NCBI GenBank assembly: GCA_965223485.1
Contig: OZ244993.1
Coordinates: 496,001 to 560,000, forward strand
Length of the DNA: 64,000 bases
Reading direction: 5' to 3'
From: VXPQ01 sp965223485
GTDB lineage: Bacteria > Bacteroidota > Rhodothermia > Rhodothermales > VXPQ01
The notes below the pieces were generated by a model. The model was given only the letters and a program-made list of their open reading frames with translations, ran no database searches and was not told the origin of the DNA. A program made the position numbers and the translations under genes. This document shows, one piece after another, positions 28,607 to 38,521 of the stretch; the first letter of the stretch is position 1, and every line of letters starts with the position of its first letter.

Positions 28607-30136
28607 ATGGAACCGGCGCGCCGGAAGAACCGGTACCGACGTATGAAACGGTTAAGCGACTTCGCCGATGCGCATCTTCGCATATTCGATCGGCCCGACG
28701 CCCCCGCACCGGATGAAATAGCAAGCGTACATCTCATCGGGATTTGCGGTACCGGCATGGGCTCCCTCGCCGGTCTCCTCAGGGACGCAGGGTATGCCGT
28801 GCAGGGATCCGACGAGCACTATTACCCGCCCATGAGCACGCGGATAGCAGAGGCGGGCATTACCATGCTCGAAGGGTACGATGCACAGCATCTGGACCCG
28901 CCACCGGATCTTGTTATCGTAGGCAACGCCTGCACACCGATCCATCCGGAAGCATCGTACGCCAGAGAGAAGGGCCTCACCCAGTTGTCCCTGCCCGAAG
29001 CCATCGCGCACTTCTTCCTGTATGACCGGAAACCGCTGGTCATTGCCGGCACGCACGGTAAGACGACAACCACCGGCATGCTTGTCCACATTCTGCGGAG
29101 CGCCGGGATGGACCCGGGATTCCTCGTAGGAGGATTGCCCGCAAACGGCGGAGCCTCGTACGGCGTCGGAACCGGTCCTCATTTTGTCGTCGAGGGCGAC
29201 GAATATGACAGCGCCTACTTCGACAAGCGTCCGAAAATGATGCACTACCGGCCTGCCAGCGCCGTAATCACGTCGCTGGAGTTCGACCATGCGGATATCT
29301 ACGACACCTGGGAAGATTACCGCGAAGCATTTCGGGAATTCGCCGGCCTTGTCGATCCCGACGGACTTCTTGTATTGAATGGGAACGATCCCGAAGTGCG
29401 GGCGCTGGCAAACTATACCCGGGCTCGCGTAGCATATATCGGCTTCGTAAACGAGAAGATCACCGTCAGGAACGTGCGCCCTGCCCCCGGCGGCCAGCGT
29501 TTTACGCTTCTGGCGTATGACCAGGAACAGACGGAGGTTTTTTTGCCCATGAGCGGGCGGCATAACCTGCTCAACGCTCTGGGCGTCTGTGCGATTGCGC
29601 TGGACGAGGGTGTTACGCCCGCACAGATCGCGGATGGATTCGCCTCCTTTTCCGGAATGAAGCGCCGTCAGGAAGTGCTTGGCGAGGCAGACGGCATCCT
29701 TGTAGTGGACGACTTTGCGCACCACCCCACGGCAGTAAGCGAAACGGTCCGCGCAATCGCAGAACGATGGCCTGACCGCCGCATCGTGGCCGTTTTCGAG
29801 CCGCGTTCCAACTCAAGCCGGCGGAAAGTCTTCGAGGAACCCTACGGACACGCCTTCGACCGGGCCGACGCCGTGTTTATCAGCGCACCGCCGGTACGTC
29901 ACAACGACAGGGCAGGCGATCTGCTGGATGCGGAAAGAGTCGGCGATATGCTCAAGGCCCGCGGCATCCCTGCAACCATCCGACCCAATGCGGAGCGTCT
30001 CCTTCCCCCGCTTCTGGACACCCTGCGCTCCGGGGATGTGGCGCTGATCATGAGCAACGGCAGCTTCGACGGACTCCATACCCGCCTGATAGCAGCGCTC
30101 AGGAAGCGTGAATCGGTGGCGGCGAAGCCAGCATGA
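28607..30136 (+). CDS. mpl: UDP-N-acetylmuramate:L-alanyl-gamma-D-glutamyl-meso-diaminopimelate ligase
   Basis: 509 residues. Mur-ligase architecture: N-terminal LIGICGTGMGSLAGLL, ATP-binding GTHGKTTTTGML, central EGDEYDSAYFDKRPK, SLEFDHADIYDT and a C-terminal ligase domain (DDFAHHPTAV, EPRSNSSRR). The FDKRPK and EFDHADI motifs are Mpl-type rather than MurC-type. It re-attaches recycled murein tripeptide to UDP-MurNAc in the cytoplasm. The start at 28607 is supported by GGAG four bases upstream; ATG 28643 would be nearer the usual N-terminus. It follows the RND gene by 21 bases and precedes an M19 dipeptidase, a second peptide-processing function. Confidence 0.93.
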   Translation: MEPARRKNRYRRMKRLSDFADAHLRIFDRPDAPAPDEIASVHLIGICGTGMGSLAGLLRDAGYAVQGSDEHYYPPMSTRIAEAGITMLEGYDAQHLDPPPDLVIVGNACTPIHPEASYAREKGLTQLSLPEAIAHFFLYDRKPLVIAGTHGKTTTTGMLVHILRSAGMDPGFLVGGLPANGGASYGVGTGPHFVVEGDEYDSAYFDKRPKMMHYRPASAVITSLEFDHADIYDTWEDYREAFREFAGLVDPDGLLVLNGNDPEVRALANYTRARVAYIGFVNEKITVRNVRPAPGGQRFTLLAYDQEQTEVFLPMSGRHNLLNALGVCAIALDEGVTPAQIADGFASFSGMKRRQEVLGEADGILVVDDFAHHPTAVSETVRAIAERWPDRRIVAVFEPRSNSSRRKVFEEPYGHAFDRADAVFISAPPVRHNDRAGDLLDAERVGDMLKARGIPATIRPNAERLLPPLLDTLRSGDVALIMSNGSFDGLHTRLIAALRKRESVAAKPA

Positions 30137-30258
30137 TGCAGTGCACAAAAGACATACGGGGCGCAACGGCATACCACTAAGCCGGGAGCGCAACAACCGG
30201 ACATATACCGTATCCTGTATCCATTCCCGCAAACGACCCAGGCTATCCGAAGACCTCC

Positions 30259-31503
30259 ATGCGCAGTTTTCCTGTCCTGTCCTGCATCCTGCTTGCCGCC
30301 ATGAACATATCGTCCGGGTACGACCCCGGAGCCCCCCCCGCCCCTGCCGACCCTGATGACGACGCCCTGCGCGCCCGCGCCGACTCGCTGGCGCATGCCT
30401 TCATCATCGTGGACGGTCATATCGATGTGCCGTACCGGCTCGATGCATTCCATGAAAACATTTCCGGGGAAACCCTCGGTGGGGACTTCGACTATCCGAG
30501 AGCGATGGCGGGCGGCCTCGACGCCCCGTTCATGTCGATCTACATCCCGGCGGCCTATCAGGAAACCGGCGGAGCCGCGGAAAAGGCGGATTCTCTGATC
30601 GACATGGTGGAAGGATTCGTCGAGCAGTGGCCGGACAAGTTTGCCCATGCGCGATCCGTGGCCGATGTCCGGGCCAACTTCGAGGCAGGACGTATCTCAC
30701 TGCCGATGGGTATGGAAAACGGCGCACCCATCGGCGACGACCTTGCGCGCCTGCGATATTTCCATGAGCGGGGTATTCGATACATCACGCTGACGCACTC
30801 TCGCGTCAATCAACTCAGCGATTCGTCCTACGATTCGACCCGTGTTCACCACGGACTGAGCGATCTGGGCAAGGAGGCGGTTCGCGAAATGAACCGTCTT
30901 GGGATCATCGTAGATGTCTCTCATATCTCCGACGAAGCGTTCCGCGATGTGATGGAAATCACCGAAGCGCCCGTCCTGGCAAGCCATTCTTCCGCCCGAC
31001 ATTTTACGCCGGGCTGGGAACGCAACATGGGCGACGCCATCATCCAGCGCCTCGCCGGGAACGGTGGAGTCATTATGGTCGTCTTCGGATCAACGTTCCT
31101 GCGCACGGAATACGACGCGACAGGGGACGCCGCCCGGGCGGCTATTCAGGAAGAGATGCAGGCCGCCGGCTATCAGGAAGGGTCGGCGGCATACGCGCAC
31201 CGGTTCGAGGAACAACGCAAGGCGCAGCCGATCGGCTCAGTCGAAGACATTGTGGCGCATATCAATCACATCGTTGCCCTGACGAGCATCGATCATGTAG
31301 GGCTGGGATCGGATTTCGACGGCGTCTTTGCGCTACCGGACGGCATGCAGGACGTTTCCATGTATCCCAACCTGATCTACCACTTGCTCAAAGAAGGGTA
31401 CAGCGACGAAGACATCCGGAAGATTCTGGGCGAAAACGCGCTGCGCGTATGGTCCGACGTGGAACAGGTGGCTCGCGTCATGCAGGATGCGGAGGGGGAA
31501 TAA
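30259..31503 (+). CDS. Membrane dipeptidase, peptidase family M19 (renal dipeptidase-like)
   Basis: 414 residues. A short hydrophobic N-terminus (LSCILLAAMNISSG) suggests export. The zinc ligands are visible as DGHIDVP, the Glu of GMENGAP, and His in VDVSHISDEAF and LASHSSARHFTPG; HVGLGSDFDGV closes the barrel. The family cleaves dipeptides, including those with a D-residue, in a (beta/alpha)8 fold with a binuclear zinc site. Placement after mpl suggests handling of cell-wall-derived peptides, but this is context only. It converges on the ABC gene at 31536. Confidence 0.92.
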   Translation: MRSFPVLSCILLAAMNISSGYDPGAPPAPADPDDDALRARADSLAHAFIIVDGHIDVPYRLDAFHENISGETLGGDFDYPRAMAGGLDAPFMSIYIPAAYQETGGAAEKADSLIDMVEGFVEQWPDKFAHARSVADVRANFEAGRISLPMGMENGAPIGDDLARLRYFHERGIRYITLTHSRVNQLSDSSYDSTRVHHGLSDLGKEAVREMNRLGIIVDVSHISDEAFRDVMEITEAPVLASHSSARHFTPGWERNMGDAIIQRLAGNGGVIMVVFGSTFLRTEYDATGDAARAAIQEEMQAAGYQEGSAAYAHRFEEQRKAQPIGSVEDIVAHINHIVALTSIDHVGLGSDFDGVFALPDGMQDVSMYPNLIYHLLKEGYSDEDIRKILGENALRVWSDVEQVARVMQDAEGE

Positions 31504-31535
31504 AGGGGCATTTCAACCGATCAAAACCCGACCGT

Positions 31536-32282
31536 TCACTCGTTGGGAGACGAAACACGGGCATATTTCCTGGTGATGTGGTCCCTGGTTACAATATGGC
31601 CGTCGAAGAGGTGGATGATCCGATGGCTATATTCGGCGTCGGCAGGCGAGTGAGTAACCATCACAATCGTCGTGCCCGCTTCATTCATCTCGGACAAGAG
31701 TTGCATGACTTCCGCACCATTGGTCGAATCGAGGTTACCTGTCGGCTCGTCAGCCAGGATCAACTTGGGGGAGGCCACTACGGCGCGGGCAACCGCCACG
31801 CGCTGCTGCTGCCCGCCCGAGAGTTGTTGCGGAAAGTGGTTTTTGCGATGGGTGATCTTCGCCCGATCCAGTGCAGCATTGACCCGTTCCCGGCGCTCTG
31901 CCGCCGATGCGCCCAGATAGAGCAGTGGCAGTTCCACGTTTTCGGAGACGGTGAGATCGTCGATAAGATTGAAACTCTGAAAAACGAAGCTGATGTTGCC
32001 TTTGCGAAACCGGGTCCGCTGCCCCTCCGAGAGTTTGGCTACGTCGTGGGTATCGAAGGCGTAATCGCCATCGGTCGGGTGGTCGAGCAGTCCAATAATG
32101 TTGAGCAGCGTCGATTTGCCGCAACCCGAGGGCCCCATCACAGAGACAAATTCACCCGCTTCGATCTCCAGGTTCACGTTATCGAGAGCCGTGGTCTCGA
32201 CCTCGTCGGTGCGGTAGGTTTTCTTGAGATTGACTGTTTTTATCATCGCCATACCATCGATTGAAAGCGCGTTGGTATTCAT
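31536..32282 (-). CDS. ABC transporter ATP-binding protein, MacB/LolD type
   Basis: 248 residues. Walker A GPSGCGKST, Q-loop FVFQSFNLIDDLTV, signature LSGGQQQRVAVARA, Walker B LILADEPTGNLDS and H-loop VTHS are all intact. FNLIDDLTVSENVELPL is characteristic of the LolD/MacB ATPase branch that works with FtsX-like permeases. ATG 32246 could also be the start. It is the third gene of a minus-strand unit after the permease and adaptor, only 3 bases from the adaptor stop. Confidence 0.93.
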   Translation of the reverse strand: MNTNALSIDGMAMIKTVNLKKTYRTDEVETTALDNVNLEIEAGEFVSVMGPSGCGKSTLLNIIGLLDHPTDGDYAFDTHDVAKLSEGQRTRFRKGNISFVFQSFNLIDDLTVSENVELPLLYLGASAAERRERVNAALDRAKITHRKNHFPQQLSGGQQQRVAVARAVVASPKLILADEPTGNLDSTNGAEVMQLLSEMNEAGTTIVMVTHSPADAEYSHRIIHLFDGHIVTRDHITRKYARVSSPNE

Positions 32283-32285
32283 GGT

Positions 32286-33647
32286 TTACCACACCAGCCG
32301 CTCGGCATCGCCGAAGGTGTCGTAGTTGGAGGTGATGACCTGATCGCCAGGTTCAAGACCCTCAAGTATTTCGTAGTGCCGGGTATTCTGCCGCCCAATG
32401 CGGATGGTACGCTTAACAGCCATATTATCGGAGGCGTTGATAACATAAACCCAGTTACCGCCGGTCGACTGGTAGAAGCCGCCACGCGGCAGCAGCAGCG
32501 CTTCCGCCGAATCACTCATTGCAAGTAAGCAGCGAATGGTCTGGCCCCGGCGAATGTCCTCGGGCGCCTCACCGGTAAACTCAAGGTCGATCTCAAAACG
32601 ACCCTCTCGCACTTCGGGATAAACGCGGGTAATAGTGATCCGGTACTCGGTACCGGCAATGGACTGCGTGGTGGCCATCTGACCCCGGTTGACGCGGGCA
32701 ATATAAAACTCGCCGACGGTAGCACGCACTTTATAGCCGGTGAGTACATCAATCTGCCCGAAGCGGTCACCCGGGCGTTTGAGTTCACCAATCTCGGCCT
32801 CCAGCGCGGTGAGATGACCAGAGACCGGTGCGCGGAGCGTGAGACCATTGAGAATGCGCTCCAGCACGGCGTAGTTGACCTCCATACGCCGTACGGATGC
32901 TTCCATCTGCACCAGTTGCGTCACCATCTGGAGTGAATCCTGGCTGTAGCCGTCCACTGTCAACCCTTTGTTCCGACGATAGTAATCAAGCTCGAACTTG
33001 ACCTCCTCGTACTCCTCCCGGGAGATGAGTTGTTTGTCGTACATCTGCCTGTTGCGCTCATAGGTGGACTCCAGGCGCTGGATCTGATAATCCATATTGG
33101 CCAACTGCTGGCGTAGATCCAGCGCGCGTTGCTTCATCCGAAAGCGGATATCTTCGAGCCGATTGATCTGCTCGATGCGCTGAGCATCCGCGTTGATCAA
33201 GCTCAGCTCCAGATTGTCATTGGACAAACGCAGCAACGGCTGGTCTTTGTCGACCGTCGTGCCTTCCAGCACATAGATTTCCTCAATGCGTCCGCCCTCG
33301 ACAGCATCGAGATAGACGGTCGTCAATGGCAGCACGTTACCAAGGACAGCGATGTTTTCCTGGAATGCCCCCCTCTCGACGGTCGCAACGGTGACCTTGT
33401 CTCTATCGATATGGAGTCGCCGCCCACCCGAAACGGTCGAGAGACCATAGACCACCACGGCGACGAACGCTGCGACGCCTACCGCCATCAGAATGCGCCC
33501 TTGCGTCCACATCTTCTTTTTGAGCCGGCGGTCGAGCCCCTCACCCCCTGAGGCGCCCTGTGGGTCGTTGCTCAACTTCGACGTGAGGATCGAAGAACTC
33601 TTCCGCGGTGTGTCTTGTGCGTCGGGATTGTCCATCGTGGCATGCAT
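32286..33647 (-). CDS. HlyD/MacA-like periplasmic adaptor of an ABC export system
   Basis: 453 residues. A cytoplasmic N-terminus of ~45 residues precedes a single TM anchor (ILMAVGVAAFVAVVVYGL). A long coiled-coil hairpin (~residues 150-260, rich in Gln/Arg/Glu: LRQQLANMDYQIQRLESTYE) is flanked by lipoyl halves (ENIAVLGNVLPL and LRAPVSGHLTALEAEIGEL), followed by a beta-barrel domain. Links the ABC permease to an outer-membrane channel, possibly a TolC homologue encoded elsewhere. Its position between permease and ATPase identifies the three as one export unit. Confidence 0.9.
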   Translation of the reverse strand: MHATMDNPDAQDTPRKSSSILTSKLSNDPQGASGGEGLDRRLKKKMWTQGRILMAVGVAAFVAVVVYGLSTVSGGRRLHIDRDKVTVATVERGAFQENIAVLGNVLPLTTVYLDAVEGGRIEEIYVLEGTTVDKDQPLLRLSNDNLELSLINADAQRIEQINRLEDIRFRMKQRALDLRQQLANMDYQIQRLESTYERNRQMYDKQLISREEYEEVKFELDYYRRNKGLTVDGYSQDSLQMVTQLVQMEASVRRMEVNYAVLERILNGLTLRAPVSGHLTALEAEIGELKRPGDRFGQIDVLTGYKVRATVGEFYIARVNRGQMATTQSIAGTEYRITITRVYPEVREGRFEIDLEFTGEAPEDIRRGQTIRCLLAMSDSAEALLLPRGGFYQSTGGNWVYVINASDNMAVKRTIRIGRQNTRHYEILEGLEPGDQVITSNYDTFGDAERLVW

Positions 33648-33672
33648 GTACAGACAAAGAGGTGTGATACCC

Positions 33673-36033
33673 TTATTCGTACCGTAGCGATTTGACGGGA
33701 TCGGCCAGTGCTGCTCTGAGAGCCTGATAGCTCAACGTCATAAGAGCAATGATGAGCACCAGAACCCCTACCAGCAAGAACGTGCCTACGCCCGGATTAA
33801 TACGGTAGGCAAAACCTTCGAGCCATCGGCTCACCGCAAAGTAAGCCAGGGGAGTAGCCACCACAAGCGCCGCCAGTACAAGCACGAGAAAATCCTTCAA
33901 GAGCAGAGACACGATACTCATGACAGAGGCTCCCAGCGCTTTACGTATCCCGATTTCCCTGGTGCGCTGCTCGACCGTAAGAGCTACAAGACCAAACAAT
34001 CCCAAACAGGCAACAAAAATGACCAAGCCGGCAAAGAGTACAAATATCCGTGCCAGTCTCTGCTCTGCTTGATAGAAAACATCCAGTTCATCATCGAGAA
34101 ACGAAAACGCCAGGGGTTGGCCGGAGGTGAAGGTATTCCAGATCCCCTCAATGGCAGCCAGCGCGCCACGCACATCGTTTGGGGCAATGCGGACCAGAAT
34201 GGTGCGGCCGTATCCCGGAGACAGTTGTACGAGCATGGGTTCAATCGGCTCGTGTAGCGAACGCATGTGGAAATCCTTGACGACGCCAACGACAGGGCCC
34301 TTTCCCGCCCAGAATTCGAACGCAGCTTCGCCGGACTCGTCAGCTTGGAGGTGCTGCATAGCCAGTTCGTTGGCAATGAAAATCGTCGTGGAATCGGTCA
34401 CTTTTTCTTCGGAAAAAGATTCGCCGGAGACAAAAGTCAGCCCGAGCGTCTCCGGATAGTCGAAGTCGCCGGTGACGATGCGGAGTACCCTTACCTCTTG
34501 CGTCTCCTCCGAAGTAACACCAGGAAACATGCCTCCAGCCCGATTGGGAGGATGGCCTGCGGCGACATGCCGAATGCGTGGGTCACGAGTGAGTTCCTGC
34601 TTAAAGCTCTCGTAGCTGGATTGGAGTTGCCGATCCCAGTCAGAGATGACGATGATGTGCTCTTTATCGAATCCGAGCGGTTTACTCCGTAAATAATCGA
34701 GTTGGTTGTACATGACAATGCTCACAATGAGCAGCACTATCGAAGCGGTAAACTGAAAAACCACGAGGGTCTTGCGCAACGTGAGCCTGGTGATCCCTCT
34801 TGTCGGTACGCCGCGGAGAGTGTGTACGGGCCGGAAGCGTGACAAGTAGAACGCGGGATAGCTGCCCGCGATGACGCCCACGAGCAGGATCACGACAAGG
34901 CCGAAAACCAGCAGCGATACGACGCCCGGGGCCAGGAGCGACAGCGTCAATCCGGTCAAATTGTTCAGCACTGGCAGGCACACGCCAGTGACTATCAACC
35001 CCAGTAGCAGCGCAGCAAATGTAAGCAGCGTGGACTCGCCGATAAACTGGCGTATCAGTTCGCTACGAGGGGCGCCGAAGGTTTTGCGTACGCCGACCTC
35101 CTGGATTCTCTCCGATGACCGGGCCGTTGTGATGATCACGTAGTTGATGCAGGCAACCAATAAAAGCACCAGGGCCACGGCGGCAAAAATGTAGAGGTAT
35201 CGTACGTCGCTGTTCGGTTTGATCTCGTTGCTCAAGTTGGAATAGAGATGGATGCGTGTCAGGGGCTGGAGTCGAAACCTGCCGTAGTTTCCTCCACGCA
35301 TCTGTGACTTAACAGTTGATTCAACGAAGCGGTCAAGTTTTTCTTCTACCTGTTCAGGGTTGACGTCCGGATGTAACAGCACATAGGTGTACGCGCTGTA
35401 CATAGACCACCGGTCGGCCTCGGGTTCGAGCCTTGCCAGAAAATCGAAGTGGAAGTGGGAAGCCCCCGGTACATCCTCGATGATCCCCGTGACGCGGTAG
35501 TCCTTGCCATCGTACGTTAACGTCTGGCCCATCGGATTCTGGTCCGGAAAGTATTTCTGCGCTGTAGAAGCGGTGATAACAACGGATTCCGGCTCCATGA
35601 GCGCCAGCGCCGGGTTACCCTGAAGAAACGTGTAGCTGAACAGGCTAAAGAAAGAAGAGTCTGCGTGAAAAAAGCGCTCCTCATGAAATCGACGTTGGGC
35701 GACGCTAACGACCCTTGGGTAGGAGGATATATCGAGGCGGGCGATGCGGTCAATATCCGGTAGGTGTTCTTGCAAAGCCGGGGCCAGCAACTCCGGAGTA
35801 AGGACGCTGTCAATAGAGCGGTCGTCATCCTTTGGCTGATACACCACGCGAAAGATGCGATCGGCATGGGCGTGGTGGCGGTCGTAGCGCAATTCGTGTT
35901 GCAGAAAGAGGCCGATCAACAGACACACCGCAATGCCGATGGCCAGCCCGGCCACGTTGATAAAGGTGTAGCCTTTGTACCGAAGCAGTCTTCGCAGCGT
36001 AATTTTGAGGTAGTTTTTCAGCATGACGATCAT
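33673..36033 (-). CDS. FtsX/MacB-like ABC transporter permease, duplicated form
   Basis: 786 residues. ATG 36033 is used; ATG 36024 is nearly as good, and the frame upstream of these looks non-coding. Layout: N-terminal TM with YKGYTFINVAGLAIGIAVCLLIG, a MacB periplasmic core domain (~45-240), an FtsX TM block (~285-420), a second TM/periplasmic pair, and a final FtsX block with VEQRTREIGIRKALGAS. The motif ERIQEVGVRKTFGAPR in the first block and REIGIRKALGAS in the second are the coupling helices that contact the ATPase. This eight-TM duplicated form is common in Bacteroidota. Substrate could be a peptide, lipid or lipoprotein; not determinable here. Confidence 0.9.
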   Translation of the reverse strand: MIVMLKNYLKITLRRLLRYKGYTFINVAGLAIGIAVCLLIGLFLQHELRYDRHHAHADRIFRVVYQPKDDDRSIDSVLTPELLAPALQEHLPDIDRIARLDISSYPRVVSVAQRRFHEERFFHADSSFFSLFSYTFLQGNPALALMEPESVVITASTAQKYFPDQNPMGQTLTYDGKDYRVTGIIEDVPGASHFHFDFLARLEPEADRWSMYSAYTYVLLHPDVNPEQVEEKLDRFVESTVKSQMRGGNYGRFRLQPLTRIHLYSNLSNEIKPNSDVRYLYIFAAVALVLLLVACINYVIITTARSSERIQEVGVRKTFGAPRSELIRQFIGESTLLTFAALLLGLIVTGVCLPVLNNLTGLTLSLLAPGVVSLLVFGLVVILLVGVIAGSYPAFYLSRFRPVHTLRGVPTRGITRLTLRKTLVVFQFTASIVLLIVSIVMYNQLDYLRSKPLGFDKEHIIVISDWDRQLQSSYESFKQELTRDPRIRHVAAGHPPNRAGGMFPGVTSEETQEVRVLRIVTGDFDYPETLGLTFVSGESFSEEKVTDSTTIFIANELAMQHLQADESGEAAFEFWAGKGPVVGVVKDFHMRSLHEPIEPMLVQLSPGYGRTILVRIAPNDVRGALAAIEGIWNTFTSGQPLAFSFLDDELDVFYQAEQRLARIFVLFAGLVIFVACLGLFGLVALTVEQRTREIGIRKALGASVMSIVSLLLKDFLVLVLAALVVATPLAYFAVSRWLEGFAYRINPGVGTFLLVGVLVLIIALMTLSYQALRAALADPVKSLRYE

Positions 36034-36175
36034 TTGGCAATGGCCCTTAACAACGCGTGCGAGTCTTGGCTCCCGAAACACAACAACCAACCGGCACACG
36101 TAAAAAACCGCACGGAGGGCAGAAATATTGTGTGGCCAGTGCAATATGCAATGTGTTACATCAGCGATATCAAAA

Positions 36176-36183
36176 CAAATTTA
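36176..36183 (-). promoter_or_regulatory. Candidate Bacteroidota-type -7 box upstream of the ABC permease operon
   Basis: On the minus strand the sequence reads TAAATTTG, a full match to the TAnnTTTG -7 element described for the primary sigma factor of Bacteroidota. It lies in the AT-rich gap between the glyS stop (36187) and the permease start. No clear TTG -33 element is seen at the expected distance, so support is partial. Confidence 0.3.
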
Positions 36184-36186
36184 TCA

Positions 36187-37623
36187 TTATACGGACCGTG
36201 ACCAGGCCCGCATCCGGTCTTTCAGATAGTCTGCCGCATTATCTTTCGGAATACGCTCCTGAATCATGGAATCCCGATCCCGGACGGTAACGGCGCCTGT
36301 TTCCATCGTTTCGCCATCGACCGTGATGCAGAACGGCGTGCCGGCTTCGTCCATCCGCCGGTACCGTTTCCCGATGGATCCGCTATCGTCATAGAATGCA
36401 TTGAAATGCCCGCGCAGATCGGCGGCGAGGGCTTGTGCCGTTTCCGGCATCCCGTCCCGTTTGACCAGCGGGAAAACAGCGGCCTTGATGGGAGCCACCT
36501 CGGGATGAAACTTCATGACGATGCGTTCTTCGCCTTCGACACGCTCCTCTTCGTATGCCTCACACAACAACATGAGAATGGTGCGGTCCAGTCCGGCCGA
36601 GGTTTCGACGACATACGGGATGTATTTCTCCTTCCGATGCGGATCGAAATACTCCATTTTCTTGCCCGAAAACTCCTGGTGGCGTTTCAGGTCGAAGTCG
36701 GTGCGCGAGTGAATACCTTCGATTTCCTGCCATCCCATAGGGAAGGCGTACTGTACATCGAACGCTGCATCGGCATAGTGCGCTAACTTCTCGTGTTCGT
36801 GCCAGCGCAAATGCTCCGGCCGGATACCGTTGTTTATGTGCCACTGCATCCGTTTGGCCCGCCACGCCTCGAAATGCTCCATTTGTGTGCCGGGACAGAC
36901 GAAATACTGCATCTCCATCTGCTCGAATTCGCGCATCCGGAAAATGAACCGTCGTGCGACGATCTCGTTGCGAAAGGCCTTTCCGATTTGCGCAATGCCG
37001 AACGGCGCCTGCTGCCGGGCCGTTTCCTGGACCAGACGAAAATTCACGAAGATACCCTGGGCCGTTTCAGGACGAAGGTAGATTTTGGTCTCGTCATCGA
37101 CGACCGCGCCGGCATGCGTTTCGAACATCAGGTTGAATTGCCGCACCTCGGTCCAGTCGAAGGCCCCGGAGTCAGGCCCCCGGATCTCTTCGTCGAGAAT
37201 GATCCGATGCAGTTCCTTCGGCATATCGTCGCTATGCAGCGCCGCGACAAAGCGGGTCCGCAGTTCGCGGGCCTGTTCCTCCTTGCCGGAAGCCTCCAGT
37301 TTCTCGATGTGCCGCTCGATCAGGTCATCGGCCCGGTACCGGCGCTTCGATGCCTTGTCGTCGATCATGGGATCATGGAAGGCGTCTACATGCCCGGACG
37401 CTTTCCAGACGGTCGGATGCATGAGAATAGCTGCATCGAGCCCCTCGATATTATCGTGCCGGTACACCATCTCCCGCCACCACCGCTCCTTGACGTTGCG
37501 CTTCAACTCGACGCCCAGTGGACCATAATCGTACGTAGCGCCGAGACCGCCGTAAATATCCGAAGACGGGAAGATGAATCCGCGGCGCTTGGAAAGGGAA
37601 ACGATCTTTTCCAGAAGGTCCAT
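36187..37623 (-). CDS. glyS: Glycyl-tRNA synthetase, homodimeric type
   Basis: 478-residue class II aminoacyl-tRNA synthetase charging tRNA-Gly. The N-terminus has FPSSDIYGGLGATYDYGPLG and ELKRNVKERWW (motif 1 region), then FRLVQETARQQAPFGIAQIGKAFRNEI (motif 2), GLDRTILMLLCEAYEEE (motif 3) and the anticodon-binding domain (APIKAAVFPLVKRDGM). The single-chain length fits the alpha2 enzyme, not the alpha2beta2 form. The N-terminal extension typical of some bacterial forms is absent. Confidence 0.95.
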   Translation of the reverse strand: MDLLEKIVSLSKRRGFIFPSSDIYGGLGATYDYGPLGVELKRNVKERWWREMVYRHDNIEGLDAAILMHPTVWKASGHVDAFHDPMIDDKASKRRYRADDLIERHIEKLEASGKEEQARELRTRFVAALHSDDMPKELHRIILDEEIRGPDSGAFDWTEVRQFNLMFETHAGAVVDDETKIYLRPETAQGIFVNFRLVQETARQQAPFGIAQIGKAFRNEIVARRFIFRMREFEQMEMQYFVCPGTQMEHFEAWRAKRMQWHINNGIRPEHLRWHEHEKLAHYADAAFDVQYAFPMGWQEIEGIHSRTDFDLKRHQEFSGKKMEYFDPHRKEKYIPYVVETSAGLDRTILMLLCEAYEEERVEGEERIVMKFHPEVAPIKAAVFPLVKRDGMPETAQALAADLRGHFNAFYDDSGSIGKRYRRMDEAGTPFCITVDGETMETGAVTVRDRDSMIQERIPKDNAADYLKDRMRAWSRSV

Positions 37624-37751
37624 GGGAGAGCAAGCGAATACGAGAGAAACGTCCGGTAGTGACCCCGGAATGCGGGCCTCATACCGGGGAAGGCGCCGGT
37701 ATGATTCCGTAAGCGGTCGAAAACCGCATGAGGGTTTGCCGGACGGCGCGT

Positions 37752-38501
37752 CTACAACAATTGACGTTCCGCCATGGAAGTATATCCGTTTCCCGCGACG
37801 ATGAGATGGTCGTGAATGGGAATGCCCATCATCTTGCCGGCGGCCACCAGTTGCCGGGTGACCCTGATGTCTTCCTGGCTGGGTTCCGGGTTACCTGACG
37901 GATGGTTGTGTACACAGATCACCGCAGCAGCATTCTCAAGGACGGCTTGCTGGAAAACGGCCCTCGGTTCGACAATGCTGGCCGCAAGCCCACCCTCACT
38001 CACTCGGACGTCTCCTATAATGACGTTCGCTGTATTGAGCAGGACGAGGTCGAACACTTCCGTGCGCATATCGCGCAATCTCGGAATGTAGACAGCTGCC
38101 ACATCGTCGGGTGAACACACCTGAATTTCCGTTCGATTGGTTTGCTGGGCTTCGATGCGCCGGCCAATCTCGAACGCGGCCGCGAGTTGGGCTGCCTTGG
38201 CCGGACCGATACCTGCTACGCGCATCATTTCCCGCACATCGCGGCGGGAAAGGTCACGCAGTGCGCCGAACGTATGCAGCAGCGTACGCCCAAGTTGAAT
38301 GGCCGACACGGAACCGGAACGGGTGTGCGTACCTGATCGAAATAGCACCCCGATCAACTCGGCATCCGATAATGCATCGGCACACCCGCTCAGAACGCGC
38401 TCACTCGGGCGTTCTGCTTCCGCCCAATCGCGAATGGGAACCCGGTATTGAATTTCCGGATCCGAAACGGGATCGATCCGTGCAAGGGGATTCAGCGCCA
38501 T
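37752..38501 (-). CDS. radC: RadC-family JAB-domain protein
   Basis: 249 residues. Helix-hairpin-helix segment (MMRVAGIGPAKAAQLAAAFEIGRR) in the N-terminal half, then the JAB/MPN metalloprotease-like domain with VCVHNHPSGNPEPSQEDIRVT, whose His, His and Asp are the zinc ligands, and HDHLIVAGNGYTSM at the end. Annotated historically as a DNA repair protein; its cellular role is unsettled. Downstream of rho, separated by an 88-base gap holding an inverted repeat. Confidence 0.93.
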   Translation of the reverse strand: MALNPLARIDPVSDPEIQYRVPIRDWAEAERPSERVLSGCADALSDAELIGVLFRSGTHTRSGSVSAIQLGRTLLHTFGALRDLSRRDVREMMRVAGIGPAKAAQLAAAFEIGRRIEAQQTNRTEIQVCSPDDVAAVYIPRLRDMRTEVFDLVLLNTANVIIGDVRVSEGGLAASIVEPRAVFQQAVLENAAAVICVHNHPSGNPEPSQEDIRVTRQLVAAGKMMGIPIHDHLIVAGNGYTSMAERQLL

Positions 38502-38521
38502 ACAAAGAAGCCGATCGAAGA

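Noticed and set aside
31536..36033. ABC export unit considered as a horizontally acquired bacteriocin or lantibiotic cluster
   Set aside because: No precursor peptide, modification enzyme or peptidase domain is present; the ATPase lacks a C39 domain. It fits an ordinary MacAB-like exporter.
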